Origin: Caldilineaceae bacterium | Lineage (GTDB): Bacteria > Chloroflexota > Anaerolineae > Caldilineales > Caldilineaceae | Direction: 5' to 3' | NCBI GenBank assembly: GCA_022823185.1 | Contig: JAJDXQ010000010.1 | Span: forward strand, 124,001-188,000 | Length of the DNA: 64,000 bases | Shown: piece by piece, positions 1 to 9,022 of the stretch | Numbering within the stretch: position 1 is the first letter of the stretch | Layout of the letters: each line of letters opens with the position of its first letter | Translations under genes and position numbers: made by a program | Notes under the pieces: model-generated | The model's database searches: none | Told to the model about the DNA's origin: nothing | The model's input: only the letters and a program-made list of their open reading frames with translations

Positions 1-2
1 AT

Positions 3-335
3 GCCATCCGCCTCTACAATCAGGAAGGGCGCCAGGCAGCTATTGATCACTACAGCTCACCCGAAAACGTGGACGGGCAGTGGTACGTCTTTGTAATCGG
101 CGGAGATGGGTACACGATCGCGCACTACAATCCCGAGATTATCGGGCGGGATCCCGCGCTGCGCGTGGATTCGACCGGCTATTTTTATGGCGACGACATG
201 CTGGGCGCGACGGAGGAAGGACGGTGGGTCAGCTACGTCTTCACGAACCCGGATACGGGGGAGGAGACGCGCAAGCACACGTGGGTCGTGCGCCATGACG
301 GGCTCTTCTTCGGGTCGGGCTTTTACGAGGAGTAA
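3..335 (+). CDS. Cache-domain protein, 5'-truncated by window edge
   Basis: The reading frame is open from base 3 to a TAA at 333-335, so the start and any signal peptide lie outside the window. The product closely parallels the intact neighbour at 410-856: both have LYNQEGRQAA, then VDGQWYVF, then VDSTGYFYGDD, a WVSYV strand and the ending WVVRHDGLFFGSGFYEE. This matches single-Cache extracellular sensor domains, which bind small ligands outside the cell (family knowledge). It forms a tandem duplication with the next gene. The ligand is unknown, and no signalling domain follows, so it may be a free binding or sensing lipoprotein. Confidence 0.75.
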   Translation, partial: AIRLYNQEGRQAAIDHYSSPENVDGQWYVFVIGGDGYTIAHYNPEIIGRDPALRVDSTGYFYGDDMLGATEEGRWVSYVFTNPDTGEETRKHTWVVRHDGLFFGSGFYEE

Positions 336-409
336 TGATTTGGCCGGGGTATATGGAACTTTCCGATAGAAAATAATCCAATTCCAGCTCAACCGAAATG
401 GAGATAAAC

Positions 410-856
410 GTGTTTCGTTCTGCCACTCTAATTCTCGCGCTCGTTCTCCTCATCGCCGGTTGCGTTGCCATCCCAACCAAGAACGAACCGGCGGCTTACA
501 CCCAGGCGCTCGTGCAGGATGCCCTCCGCCTCTACAATCAGGAAGGCCGCCAGGCCGCCGTCAACTACTACAGTTCAGCCGAAAGTGTGGATGGGCAGTG
601 GTACGTCTTTATGATCGGTGAAGATGACCGCACCCTCGCACACCCCAGGCATGAGAGAATCGGGCTGGACCCCTCCGTGCGCGTCGATTCGACCGGCTAC
701 TTCTATGGCGACGACATTCTGAGCGCTACTGAGGCGGGCAAATGGGTCAGCTATGTTTACCGTAACCCGGAGACGGGCGAAGAGGGACGCAAGCACTCCT
801 GGGTCGTGCGCCATGACGGGCTGATCTTCGGGTCGGGCTGGTACGAGAAGGAGTGA
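410..856 (+). CDS. Cache-domain lipoprotein
   Basis: A protein of about 148 residues. I prefer the GTG at 410 because GGAG lies 6 bases upstream and it places a classic lipoprotein signal first (hydrophobic run followed by LIAGC, lipidated Cys about residue 18); an ATG at 398 would add four residues. The mature part is a compact Cache-like domain: DGQWYVFMIGEDDRTLAHP, VDSTGYFYGDD, GKWVSYVYRNPETG and WVVRHDGLIFGSGW. In the family such domains sense small extracellular ligands; here no kinase or methyl-accepting domain is attached. It is a tandem copy of the preceding partial gene, and a third decayed copy lies at 1935-2105. Function beyond ligand binding cannot be inferred. Confidence 0.8.
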   Translation: MFRSATLILALVLLIAGCVAIPTKNEPAAYTQALVQDALRLYNQEGRQAAVNYYSSAESVDGQWYVFMIGEDDRTLAHPRHERIGLDPSVRVDSTGYFYGDDILSATEAGKWVSYVYRNPETGEEGRKHSWVVRHDGLIFGSGWYEKE

Positions 857-919
857 GCCGACGGGACGGGACGCGAGGCAGGGAGCGGCCTCCCTGGTTA
901 CACCAGACAGGAGGATATT

Positions 920-1867
920 GTGAAAATCGGACTCTTCACGGATAGCCTGCAAACTTCCTTCACCGAGGCGCTTGATTGGGTTGTCGAGAACGGGATCGAA
1001 GCCGTGGAAATCGGAACGGGAAATTTCTCGCCGGCTTTGCATTGCGACCTGGACGAGTTGCTGCATAACGAGGGGGCCTGCACAGCCTTTTCGTCCGCCA
1101 TCGAGAGTCGCGGCCTGATGCTGAGCGCGCTCAACTGCAATGGCAACCTGCTCGACCCGCACCCGGCGCGCGGCCAGGCGTCGCAGGATGTCTTCTTCAA
1201 GACGGTAGAGTTAGCGCATAAACTCGGGCTGGATACCGTCGTGACGATGAGCGGCTGCCCCGGCGACCCGAGCGGGACACCGTACCCTAACTGGCCCACC
1301 CACCCGCAGCAGCCGGAATACGCCGACCTGGAACGCTGGCAGTGGGATGAAGTGATCACCCCTTTCTGGGAAAAGGCGGGGCGGTTCGCTGCCGATCACG
1401 GCGTCAGGGTCGCCATTGAGCTACACCCCGGCCAATCCGCGTATAACACGCGCACGATGTTGCGCCTGCGCGCGATCGCCGGGCCGAGCGTGGGCGTCAA
1501 CCTCGATCCCAGCCACTTCTTTTACCAGGGCATGGACCCGCTCGTCGTCATCCCCGCTCTGGGAGAGGGGTTCATTTTCCACGTCCACGCCAAGGACACC
1601 CGAATCGACCCTTCTGAAATGGCTCTCAACGGCGGGCTCGACATGCGGCCCATGGACCTGGTTGCCGAGCGCTCGTGGGCCTACCGCACGCTGGGCTACG
1701 GCCATGGCGAAGCATGGTGGCGCGATTTCGTCAGCGCGCTGCGCCTCGTCGGCTACGACGGAGCGCTGAGCATCGAACACGAAGACCCGGTGATGAGCGC
1801 GTCTGAAGGGATCATCAAGAGTGTGCAGTTCCTCGAGCCGCTAATTTTGAGGACGATGCCGGAATAG
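920..1867 (+). CDS. sugar phosphate isomerase/epimerase (xylose isomerase-like TIM barrel)
   Basis: A 315-residue protein starting at GTG 920 with GGAGG about 6 bases upstream. The pattern fits the AP-endonuclease-2/xylose-isomerase-like barrel: metal-ligand motifs appear in order as AIELHPGQ, NLDPSHFFYQG, HVHAKD and SIEHEDP near the C-terminus. Members isomerise or epimerise sugars, inositols or hydroxypyruvate; the exact substrate is not predictable. It sits between the Cache lipoprotein gene and the decayed Cache copy and ends in TAG. A hairpin terminator at 2124-2146 probably ends its transcript. A second, different member of the superfamily is at 47168-47983. Confidence 0.88.
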   Translation: MKIGLFTDSLQTSFTEALDWVVENGIEAVEIGTGNFSPALHCDLDELLHNEGACTAFSSAIESRGLMLSALNCNGNLLDPHPARGQASQDVFFKTVELAHKLGLDTVVTMSGCPGDPSGTPYPNWPTHPQQPEYADLERWQWDEVITPFWEKAGRFAADHGVRVAIELHPGQSAYNTRTMLRLRAIAGPSVGVNLDPSHFFYQGMDPLVVIPALGEGFIFHVHAKDTRIDPSEMALNGGLDMRPMDLVAERSWAYRTLGYGHGEAWWRDFVSALRLVGYDGALSIEHEDPVMSASEGIIKSVQFLEPLILRTMPE

Positions 1868-1934
1868 TTTGCAGGTCATAAGAGGAATTCTTGGTTGTGG
1901 GGAAGCAAAGGGGTCTGTGGAAGTGGGCGTGGCG

Positions 1935-2105
1935 CTGCTGGCAATCGATGGCCACGGCGGCGACACTCTGGGCGCAAATGAGGCGGACAAATGGGACAGC
2001 TATGTCTACGCAAGGCCGGATACGGGCGGGGTAACGGGCAAGCACACATGGGTCGTACGCCATGACGGGCTGTTCTTCGGAGCAGGCTGGTAGGAGAAGG
2101 AGTGA
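1935..2105 (+). pseudogene. decayed third copy of the Cache-domain gene
   Basis: This stretch reads GGDTLGANEADKWDSYVY, then KHTWVVRHDGLFFGAGW, clearly the C-terminal half of the Cache proteins at 3-335 and 410-856. The N-terminal half and lipoprotein signal are not recognisable. The copy ends early at TAG (2091-2093), where the intact paralog has TAC (Tyr); the following codons GAG AAG GAG TGA (2094-2105) are identical to the intact gene's last codons. It therefore looks like a truncated copy with a nonsense mutation rather than a designed short gene. Confidence 0.75.
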
Positions 2106-2123
2106 CCCGGCTGGCGGGGCATC

Positions 2124-2146
2124 GGGGAGGGAAGCGCTCCCCTTTT
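2124..2146 (+). terminator. intrinsic terminator after isomerase/Cache remnant
   Basis: GGGGAG (2124-2129) pairs with CTCCCC (2137-2142) across a 7-base loop and is followed directly by TTTT. It lies 3' of the plus-strand genes and touches the stop of the convergent ABC ATPase gene. Confidence 0.55.
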
Positions 2147-3183
2147 CAGGAGAGGGCGTTGGCGCTTGCGCCGCGCCCGACGAATAACGAGGCCATTTCT
2201 TCAGCTGGAAGCGAAGGAGACGCCTCGTGGAGATAACAGGCCGCCAGGCGATGCGCGTCCGTCTGGAACAGCGGCGGCGCGCTATCGGCGCATTGCGACA
2301 TGGCATGAGGACAGCGTGCAAAGAACTTGCAGCCATTGCTTCCGCCTGTCGCTGCCGTCGAAGCGGCCATCGCTTCTGTATTCCAGCGGCGGTCCGGGTC
2401 GGGTTGGGGCACAGAGCCGATCAGCAACTGCGTGTAGGGGTGCTGCGGCTGCTTCACCACGAGGTTAATGTCCCCCGCCTCGGCTACGGAGCCGGAATAC
2501 ATGACAATAATGTTTTCGCTGATCTGATAGGCCGTGGTGAGGTCGTGGGTGATGTAAACGACGGAGATGCCGAACTCTTCGTTCAGTTGACGCAGGTTTC
2601 CCAGAACGGTGGCTCGCAGCGAGGCGTCGATCATGGAGACCGGTTCGTCGGCCACGATAAGGCGCGGGCGCAACAGCAACGCGCGCGCCACCATGATGCG
2701 TTGTCTCTGCCCGCCGCTCAGTTGATGGGGGCGCCGCCCCAGGGTATTTTCGGGCCGCAAACCCACTGAATGCAGGGCCTCCTCGATCAGCGTCTGACGC
2801 TCCTGTTGCGATTTGGCCAGGCCGAATTTGGCAATCGGAGTCGTCAGAACGTGATCGATCTTGTAGAAGGGATTGTAGACCTCGAACGGGTCCTGAAAGA
2901 CAACCTGCACGTCGCGTCGAAACGAATGCCATTCCGAAGTGGAAAGCTCTCGCAGATCCTTCCCCTGATAGAGCACTTGCCCTTCGGTTGGCGTTTCCAG
3001 CCCCAGGAGGATGCGGGCCAGCGTTGTCTTGCCGCTGCCGCTTTCTCCGACCACAGCCGTGATGGAGGGCGGCTCGCTGGCGATGGCCAATGAAAAGTCT
3101 TCCAGCGCCGTCGTGCTGTTTCGGCTGAACAGGCCGCCGCCGAACACCTTGGTGATATGTTGAACTTCGAGCAGGGCGCTCAT
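2146..3183 (-). CDS. oligopeptide/dipeptide-type ABC transporter ATP-binding protein (OppF/DppF-like)
   Basis: A 345-residue ATPase and last gene of the first importer operon (8068 to 2146). Walker A is GESGSGKTT, the signature is LSGGQRQRI, and Walker B reads VADEPVSMIDAS (more often SALD in the family). The C-terminal oligopeptide-transporter extension carries the cysteine-rich FFARCPHAMSQC segment seen in Opp/Dpp ATPases. It should pair with the ATPase encoded at 3220-4290 to energise uptake through the two permeases upstream. The start at 3183 gives MSALLEVQ, a normal N-terminus. In Chloroflexota such 'peptide' systems often import oligosaccharides, so the substrate is open. Confidence 0.93.
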   Translation of the reverse strand: MSALLEVQHITKVFGGGLFSRNSTTALEDFSLAIASEPPSITAVVGESGSGKTTLARILLGLETPTEGQVLYQGKDLRELSTSEWHSFRRDVQVVFQDPFEVYNPFYKIDHVLTTPIAKFGLAKSQQERQTLIEEALHSVGLRPENTLGRRPHQLSGGQRQRIMVARALLLRPRLIVADEPVSMIDASLRATVLGNLRQLNEEFGISVVYITHDLTTAYQISENIIVMYSGSVAEAGDINLVVKQPQHPYTQLLIGSVPQPDPDRRWNTEAMAASTAATGGSNGCKFFARCPHAMSQCADSAPPLFQTDAHRLAACYLHEASPSLPAEEMASLFVGRGASANALS

Positions 3184-3219
3184 GCGATTCGTTGCTCGCG
3201 GCAGATGGCCGGACTTTGG

Positions 3220-4290
3220 TTACTGATCACCGGTTTCCGGCGGCGAATTGTGAATCTGTTCCAAGCGGTGACAAGCTACCCAACGCTCCGGTTGCACCTC
3301 ATCCAACATCTGCTCCTGTGTTTCGCATTCAGTGGTGGCATGGGGGCATCTGGGATGAAAGAGACAGCCCGTTGGCCGTTCAAGCAGCGAAGGCGGCAGC
3401 CCCGGTATGCCTTCCAGCGTGTCCTTAACTTCCAGAGACGGCAAGCATTCGATTAGCAGGCGGGCGTAGGGATGCAGAGGCCGGCTGAAAATCTCGCGCA
3501 CCGGCGAGACCTCGACCAGTTTGCCGGCATACATGACCCCCACTCGGTCCACAAACTGGGCCATGATGCCCATATCATGGCCGACGAGAAGCACGGCCGC
3601 CCCGACCTCTTCCTGGACGCGGCGCAAAGTCTCCATTATCTGCATCTGCACCACAACGTCGAGCGCGCTGGTCGGCTCGTCGGCGATAATCACCTGGGGG
3701 CGCATGCTGATGGCCATGGCGATGCAGACCCGCTGCTTCATCCCGCCGCTCAACTCGTGCGGGTACATGTCAGCCACCTGAGGCTCCAGCCCTACCCGTG
3801 CCAGCAGATCACGCACATAGGCTTCCTGCTCCCGCCGGCTCATCTTTGCCGCACTCGTGCCGTTGTCAGTGCTGTTGGACCCGGCGGCGGCGTGATCTCT
3901 CATGCCATCGAGCAGTTGACGCCGGATTCGGGTCACCGGATTCAGGGAGTTCATGGAGCCTTGCGCCACCAGCGCGATCCCTGCCAGGCGCAACTTCCGC
4001 ATCTCTTCTCCGGAGAGCGCCAACACATCCTGTCCACCCAGCCAGACCTGCCCGGATTCGATCTGTCCGGGCGGCTTGATCATGCGCAGCAGAGCCATTG
4101 CCAGCGTCGTCTTGCCCGAGCCGGACTCACCGACCAGCCCGAAGCGCTCTCCCGCTTTCAGGCTGAAGCTCACGGAGTCCACTGCTTGCACGACGCCGCT
4201 GGGCGTATCGTAATGGACCCGCAGATCGCGCACTTGCAGCGCAGCTGATTGCGCATGGGCTTCGCCATTGGAACGAGGTTGAGGCGTCAT
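3220..4290 (-). CDS. oligopeptide/dipeptide-type ABC transporter ATP-binding protein (OppD/DppD-like)
   Basis: A 356-residue ATPase partnering the one at 2146-3183. Walker [10 protein letters not shown], signature LSGGMKQRV, Walker [12 protein letters not shown], and the family's C-terminal cysteine cluster ([14 protein letters not shown]) are all visible. The start codon overlaps the stop of the upstream permease gene by four bases (ATGA), indicating translational coupling in one operon. A short insertion rich in Ser, Asn and Gly after the Q-loop region ([18 protein letters not shown]) is not typical but probably harmless. Confidence 0.93.
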   Translation of the reverse strand: MTPQPRSNGEAHAQSAALQVRDLRVHYDTPSGVVQAVDSVSFSLKAGERFGLVGESGSGKTTLAMALLRMIKPPGQIESGQVWLGGQDVLALSGEEMRKLRLAGIALVAQGSMNSLNPVTRIRRQLLDGMRDHAAAGSNSTDNGTSAAKMSRREQEAYVRDLLARVGLEPQVADMYPHELSGGMKQRVCIAMAISMRPQVIIADEPTSALDVVVQMQIMETLRRVQEEVGAAVLLVGHDMGIMAQFVDRVGVMYAGKLVEVSPVREIFSRPLHPYARLLIECLPSLEVKDTLEGIPGLPPSLLERPTGCLFHPRCPHATTECETQEQMLDEVQPERWVACHRLEQIHNSPPETGDQ

Positions 4291-5189
4291 ACGCTTCTCC
4301 TCAACCTGGGATTCGCCAGCTCATCCATGCCGACGGAAGTCAGGTAAAGGGCGATAAAGATCAGGACGATAATCACCACGGGCGATACCCACCACCACCA
4401 GTATCCTCCGAGCACACCGGCATGGAGGATAACCCAGTAGATCGTCATGCCGAGGGTCGGATGGGAGGTCGGCCCCAGCCCCAGGGCTTCCATACCGATT
4501 GTGGCCAGGATGGCCGAAGCGGTTGTGTTGACGAGATTGGCGACGATAAAGGGGATGAGGTTGGGCATGAGTTCGCGGACGATAATCTCGCGCCCGCGCA
4601 TGCCGGACATGCGCGCGACATCGACATAGGCGCGCTCCTTCAGCGAGAGAACCTGCGAGCGAATCGTGCGCGTGGGCCACAGCCATGCCGTGGCGGCCAC
4701 GATCAGGGACATCTCGGTCGGGTTGACGCCTCTGAGAGCGATTGCGATCAGGATCAGAATCAGGATACTGGGAATGGTCAGCCCTACGTCCACGACCAGG
4801 CGGATGACAGCGTCGAGGATGCCGCCGTAATAGGCGCCGGCGAAGGCCAGCAGGCTGGCGAAGCCCACGCCCAACACGCCGGCAAGCAGACCGACCCGCA
4901 ACGTGAGCGGCGTGCCCACGATCATGACCGCCAGCAGATCCCGACCCACCTTATCCGTGCCAAATGGGTATTCGGCAGAGGGTGCTTGGTACGGCGGCGC
5001 GGAAAGAGGCGAGGCGTCTTCGATGCTGACAAGCAGCCGGCCGACAACGGAAAAGAGCAGAAGACCCAGAATCAGACTCAGCCCAATCGCGAGGGACGGG
5101 TTGCGGCGCAGGTAGCCGAGCGCCTCCAGGAGCGGCGAGCGGTTGTTCAGACGCGCTGCTGCCCCATTGCCATTTGAGCGCATAGTCAT
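4287..5189 (-). CDS. ABC transporter permease (DppC/OppC-like)
   Basis: A 300-residue inner-membrane permease with an N-terminal cytoplasmic segment, a first membrane helix at about residues 33-55, an external loop carrying the family motif [13 protein letters not shown], then five further hydrophobic helices. The coupling loop region [18 protein letters not shown] contacts the ATPases. ATG follows immediately after the TGA of the upstream permease gene, and its own stop overlaps the next ATPase start. It belongs to the binding-protein-dependent transport inner-membrane component family. Confidence 0.93.
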   Translation of the reverse strand: MTMRSNGNGAAARLNNRSPLLEALGYLRRNPSLAIGLSLILGLLLFSVVGRLLVSIEDASPLSAPPYQAPSAEYPFGTDKVGRDLLAVMIVGTPLTLRVGLLAGVLGVGFASLLAFAGAYYGGILDAVIRLVVDVGLTIPSILILILIAIALRGVNPTEMSLIVAATAWLWPTRTIRSQVLSLKERAYVDVARMSGMRGREIIVRELMPNLIPFIVANLVNTTASAILATIGMEALGLGPTSHPTLGMTIYWVILHAGVLGGYWWWWVSPVVIIVLIFIALYLTSVGMDELANPRLRRSV

Positions 5190-6194
5190 TCAGGTCTGCC
5201 TTCTGATGCGTGGATCCAGCATCGGCAAAGTCAGGTCCAGGATCAGAGTTGTGGTGGCCAGCGTGAGGATGATCGTCAATACGATCCCTTGGATGACGGG
5301 ATAGTCTACACCTTTGATCGAGTTGAAGAGTACGGTGCCGATGCCGGGGAAGCCAAACACCACCTCGACCAGCAGCGCGCCGGAGAAGACGTAGCCCATG
5401 GCCAGAGCCAGCGAGGTGATCTGGGGCAAAATCGCGTTTCGCAGCCCGTAGTCGAAGAAGAGACGGCTGCTCTTGATGCCTTTGGCTTCAGCCAGGGTCA
5501 TGTAATCTTCGCCCTCAACCGTGACCATCATGCCGCGCATGGCGATGGCCCAGAAACCCAGGCTCGACAGAAGGATAGATAACGCGGGCAGGATGGAATG
5601 TTCGAGGGCTTCGAGAAAAAAACGCCAACTCAAGTTGGGGATGGTGCCGATGCGATAGCCGCCGTGCCCGGGAAACCAACGCAACTCAAAGGCAAACACG
5701 AAGAGCATGATTAGCCCCAACAGATAGTAAGGGATGGCCGCCATGGTCATGATCGGCGGGGCCAGCGAGCGGAGCCAGAGAGGCGCGCGCGCCCAGGCGA
5801 CGAGCGCGCCAAAAAACGTTCCGAATACAAAGGAAAGAAGCGTCGTCATCGTAAGGAGACCGATTGTCCAGAGCAGCGCCTCGCGCAGAATCTCCTTGAC
5901 GGTTTTGGGGTAGAATGCGATCGAATGTCCCAGGTCGAAGCGGGCCATGTCGCCCAGATAGGTGAGGTACTGCTGCCAGAGGGGCCTATCCAGGCCAAAC
6001 TTGGCGTTGTAGACCTCGACCATCTCCTCGATGCCCTTTCCCCAGGCGCTGCCCGACTGCACCTGTTTGATCATGCGTTCGCGGATCGGATCCTGACCGG
6101 ACAGCCGCGGCAGGAAGAAATTCACCGTCGCGGCCGTCAACACGATCAGGAAGAAGAAGGCGATTCGTTTGAGGAGATAGCCGGCGACCCACAT
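5190..6194 (-). CDS. ABC transporter permease (DppB/OppB-like)
   Basis: About 334 residues. The ATG at 6194 (MWVAGYLLKRIAFFF) is preferred to a TTG two codons earlier. There is an N-terminal helix, a long periplasmic loop typical of DppB, then five helices; the EAA-type loop reads YMTLAEAKGIKSSRLFFDYG. It lies just downstream of the binding-protein gene and abuts the second permease gene. With its partner it forms the channel of the first family-5 importer. Confidence 0.93.
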   Translation of the reverse strand: MWVAGYLLKRIAFFFLIVLTAATVNFFLPRLSGQDPIRERMIKQVQSGSAWGKGIEEMVEVYNAKFGLDRPLWQQYLTYLGDMARFDLGHSIAFYPKTVKEILREALLWTIGLLTMTTLLSFVFGTFFGALVAWARAPLWLRSLAPPIMTMAAIPYYLLGLIMLFVFAFELRWFPGHGGYRIGTIPNLSWRFFLEALEHSILPALSILLSSLGFWAIAMRGMMVTVEGEDYMTLAEAKGIKSSRLFFDYGLRNAILPQITSLALAMGYVFSGALLVEVVFGFPGIGTVLFNSIKGVDYPVIQGIVLTIILTLATTTLILDLTLPMLDPRIRRQT

Positions 6195-6250
6195 GGACAA
6201 GCCCCAATGGCTAGTGAAAGGTAGCGAGCAACCCCGCTCGCCGCTTTGCG

Positions 6251-8068
6251 CTATTGAGCCGCTTCAAGATGAAGCAGGACCAGGTGGAAGCCGAGCAACT
6301 GGGGCGCTTCGTTGACATACTCGCCATCCTTACTGTCAACGGTCGGCCAGTTCTCCCAGTAGGTCTGATTCATCGCCATGTTGTGTTTCCAGTTGAACAG
6401 CATGACTGAAGGCAGCTCGGGCAGCCAGATCTCCATCGCCTGGCGGAAGAGCGTCTTCATGGTCTCGGTGTCATCCGGATGCACCTGTGACATCGCCAGC
6501 ACGATCTCGTCGAATTCGCTGTTGCACCAGAGCGACTGGTTCGAGGCCCAGTTGGAGGCCGGGCCGCCTTCTTTGCCGCAGGTGTACAGGTTCAACGCCT
6601 CGTAGGGTTCCTTCAGGCTGCCGGTGTGGCCGGCGGGGAAGGCGGTGTGCGTCTTGGAGACGAAACGGTCCCAGGCGTCCGGCGGCGTTGTCAATTCGGC
6701 ATCGATCCCGCCTCGTTTCAGCTGCTCGACCAGGACCTCAGCGGGCGCGTTCCAGGCAAACCAGGACTCAAGCGGCACTTTAATGGTGTCGCCATTGGCG
6801 TCCACCCACATGCCGTCGCTATTTTTGCTGTAGCCGGCCGCCTCGAGATGCGCGGCAGCTTTTTCGGGGTTGTACTCGTTGGTATCGTACTGTTCAAGCA
6901 GGTCGGAGATCGATTCAGTGTACTGTTCCAGGCCAGGATACGGCGGGTAGGGCATTGGGTTGGGGCTGGTCAGGCCCTCGTAAGCGACGTCCGCGATCTG
7001 CTGCCGGTCGATCAGGTAGCTGATCCCCCAGCGCACGTCAGCGTTGTCATAGGGGGGCTTCTCGTTGTTCAGCCACAGCGCCTGTGCCCACCAGTCTACA
7101 TAGCCGTAGGGGGCCTGGCGACCGTAATGGGCGGTGACCTTCTCATTTCGTTCCACCGCCAGCCGAATCGAAGCGCCCTGCAACTCGGTGATATCGATCT
7201 GGTTGCTGGTAACGAGCTCGATGAGGCGTGACTGATCGGTGCCGCCGACGACGAACATGACGCGTTCCATGTTAAGTGCATCGGTCAAGCCGGACTCAAC
7301 CGCCCACCAGTCGTCGCGGCGGTCGAACATCTTCTGTTGCGGCGAAGAGTAGACGACCTTGAGGGGGCCGGTTGTGACGGGCCAGCCCTTCTCTATGTCG
7401 TAGTGCGTGAAGGTGGCCCAGTCCTGGCCTTCGAAGATATGCTTGGGCATGATGGGGAAGGCGCCCGAGTCCCACTTCCAGACGAAAAAACGGTCGTGAT
7501 AGCGGGGGAAGGAGAAGTTCAGGGTGATGAGGACGGTGTTATCGTCCACCGCGACAGCCTCTTTGGTGTACTGCCGAACTTCGTTGCCGAAACGGACCTC
7601 ACCGCCGATTTCGATCAGGTGGTTGATTGTATAGACCACGTCATGGGCAGTGAAGGGCGTGCCATCGCTCCACTTTACCTCCGGTCGCAAGGAGATGGTC
7701 AACTCGGTGAAGTCGTCATTGTAGTCAAAGCTCTCTGCCTGCCACATGATCGTTTCGTCTCTGAAAGCGTTCCAGTAGGCCATGCCTTCATAGATGACGT
7801 TGAGGCCGCGCTGGTAGTCGCCGCCGATGGCAAAAGGCGTGTAGATCTCCGACTCTTCAAACTCATCGCTGCCCCACCAACCGACGATCAACGTCCCCTC
7901 TCTGGGAACATCCTTGACGCCTTCCTGGCTGGTTGTGTCAGCGGATGGTTCGGACATCTCTTCAGAGGCAGGCGCGGCCTGCTGAGCACAGGCGACTGCC
8001 AGTAGAGCCACCAAAGCCAATAACACAACGATCCTCAGATGCTCTCGGAACTTCCTGCGCTTTTCCAT
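6251..8068 (-). CDS. family-5 extracellular solute-binding lipoprotein of the first importer
   Basis: A 605-residue secreted binding protein. The ORF is open upstream to about 8521, but the start at 8068 is chosen because it has GGGAGGAAAAGGA just upstream and begins a lipoprotein signal: MEKRRKF, a hydrophobic run and the lipobox LLAVAC (Cys about residue 24). Family-5 hallmarks follow, such as WSDGTPFTAHDVVYTINHL and a C-terminal segment LWLNNEKPPYDNADVRWGISYLID. It captures substrate outside the membrane and delivers it to the permeases encoded directly downstream. A sigma70-like promoter is at 8264-8293. Substrate unknown; peptides or oligosaccharides are both possible. Confidence 0.9.
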   Translation of the reverse strand: MEKRRKFREHLRIVVLLALVALLAVACAQQAAPASEEMSEPSADTTSQEGVKDVPREGTLIVGWWGSDEFEESEIYTPFAIGGDYQRGLNVIYEGMAYWNAFRDETIMWQAESFDYNDDFTELTISLRPEVKWSDGTPFTAHDVVYTINHLIEIGGEVRFGNEVRQYTKEAVAVDDNTVLITLNFSFPRYHDRFFVWKWDSGAFPIMPKHIFEGQDWATFTHYDIEKGWPVTTGPLKVVYSSPQQKMFDRRDDWWAVESGLTDALNMERVMFVVGGTDQSRLIELVTSNQIDITELQGASIRLAVERNEKVTAHYGRQAPYGYVDWWAQALWLNNEKPPYDNADVRWGISYLIDRQQIADVAYEGLTSPNPMPYPPYPGLEQYTESISDLLEQYDTNEYNPEKAAAHLEAAGYSKNSDGMWVDANGDTIKVPLESWFAWNAPAEVLVEQLKRGGIDAELTTPPDAWDRFVSKTHTAFPAGHTGSLKEPYEALNLYTCGKEGGPASNWASNQSLWCNSEFDEIVLAMSQVHPDDTETMKTLFRQAMEIWLPELPSVMLFNWKHNMAMNQTYWENWPTVDSKDGEYVNEAPQLLGFHLVLLHLEAAQ

Positions 8069-8263
8069 TTCCTTTTCCTCCCTGTGGCCTGAGTGAATAT
8101 GTTCGATTGCGCCCCTGCTCGAAAGGGACACGGAAGGTGTAGTCGCTACGCGGGGATTCCCTGACACTGCGGCACGGCCGTTGGCATATGTGGTTTTGAG
8201 GGACATGAGTGAAATGGGAATACAGGAAGGTCGGACGATTCCCAAACTACAATTATTCACTCT

Positions 8264-8293
8264 ATTGTAGATGAAGAGAGTGGATTGGCACAA
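8264..8293 (-). promoter_or_regulatory. candidate sigma70 promoter of the first importer operon
   Basis: On the minus strand TTGTGC (8293-8288) and TACAAT (8269-8264) are separated by 18 bases, about 200 bases upstream of the binding-protein start. The -10 is part of a dyad: CTACAAT and ATTGTAG flank 10 bases (8247-8270), a possible operator. The rest of 8069-8498 contains no supported gene. Confidence 0.45.
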
Positions 8294-8498
8294 ACACAAG
8301 AAATCGACCGTGATACGGCAGTTCCGACCAACTCCGACATACCTGTCAGAGTGACCATTCGAATCCCTGTGCCAACCGAATTTGCGTTGATTCTTTGACG
8401 GAATTGTAGGGGAATTCTTCGCTGCCGGCGGCGTGTTTCTGCCCGCGTTCATCATCAGAGGAGGATGTCGGACCCGCTCCATGGATTGGGTCCAGTGT

Positions 8499-8924
8499 TC
8501 AGCAGTTCTCATCCCCTTCAATCACGTACTGCCACCCGCCGGCGACCCATCGCGCTCGCTGCCGTTGCAGACCTTTCAGAAGGACATGGCGTGATTCTGC
8601 GCTGTCAACCAGCTCGCTTTTCTCGAAATATTGCGTGAGTTGGTCCAAACGGCGCAAGCAGTCCTTGTGCCCGCGCCGGGCAGCTCGTTCGATTTCAGCT
8701 TCGGTCCCAACGCCCTGACGAAGGTTTGCGATCTGCTGGCGATAGGGCGCTGCCCAGGCCTCGGGAACGCGCTCATCGTTGACAATGGCCTCTGCGGCGC
8801 GAACGTTGGCTTCAACCCCCTGGCTGAAACGAACTGTCAATCTGCGCACCAACTTGATCATCAGGTAGACGAAAAGTCCTACGCCCGCAACCCACAGCGC
8901 TGTCCAGAAGAGAAGCGCGTCCAT
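8499..8924 (-). CDS. small membrane-anchored protein of unknown function
   Basis: A 141-residue protein with one N-terminal membrane helix (about residues 5-24, MDALLFWTALWVAGVGLFVY) followed by a charged, probably helical cytoplasmic region rich in Arg, Glu and Gln. I do not recognise the family. It is the last minus-strand ORF after the second importer operon, about 100 bases downstream of the ATPase gene, and precedes the promoter region of the first importer. It may be co-transcribed with the second importer, but nothing in the sequence ties it to transport. Confidence 0.6.
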   Translation of the reverse strand: MDALLFWTALWVAGVGLFVYLMIKLVRRLTVRFSQGVEANVRAAEAIVNDERVPEAWAAPYRQQIANLRQGVGTEAEIERAARRGHKDCLRRLDQLTQYFEKSELVDSAESRHVLLKGLQRQRARWVAGGWQYVIEGDENC

Positions 8925-9022
8925 ACGTTTATTCCACCACCCTTTTCAACGGCACAGCCGGTCTCCCATCGCCTGGGCGCCTGTCTCGTTGCCTGCATAG
9001 AAGCCGGAACCAACGAGAGCGT

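Noticed and set aside
4422-5177. Long plus-strand ORFs opposite the permease genes (and similar antisense ORFs throughout)
   Set aside because: They mirror GC-rich coding genes, lack ribosome-binding sites and recognisable domains, and have biased composition typical of shadow frames.
8069-8521. Long N-terminal extension of the first binding protein
   Set aside because: The extra 151 residues precede a perfect lipoprotein signal with its own strong ribosome-binding site, and a promoter lies inside the stretch.
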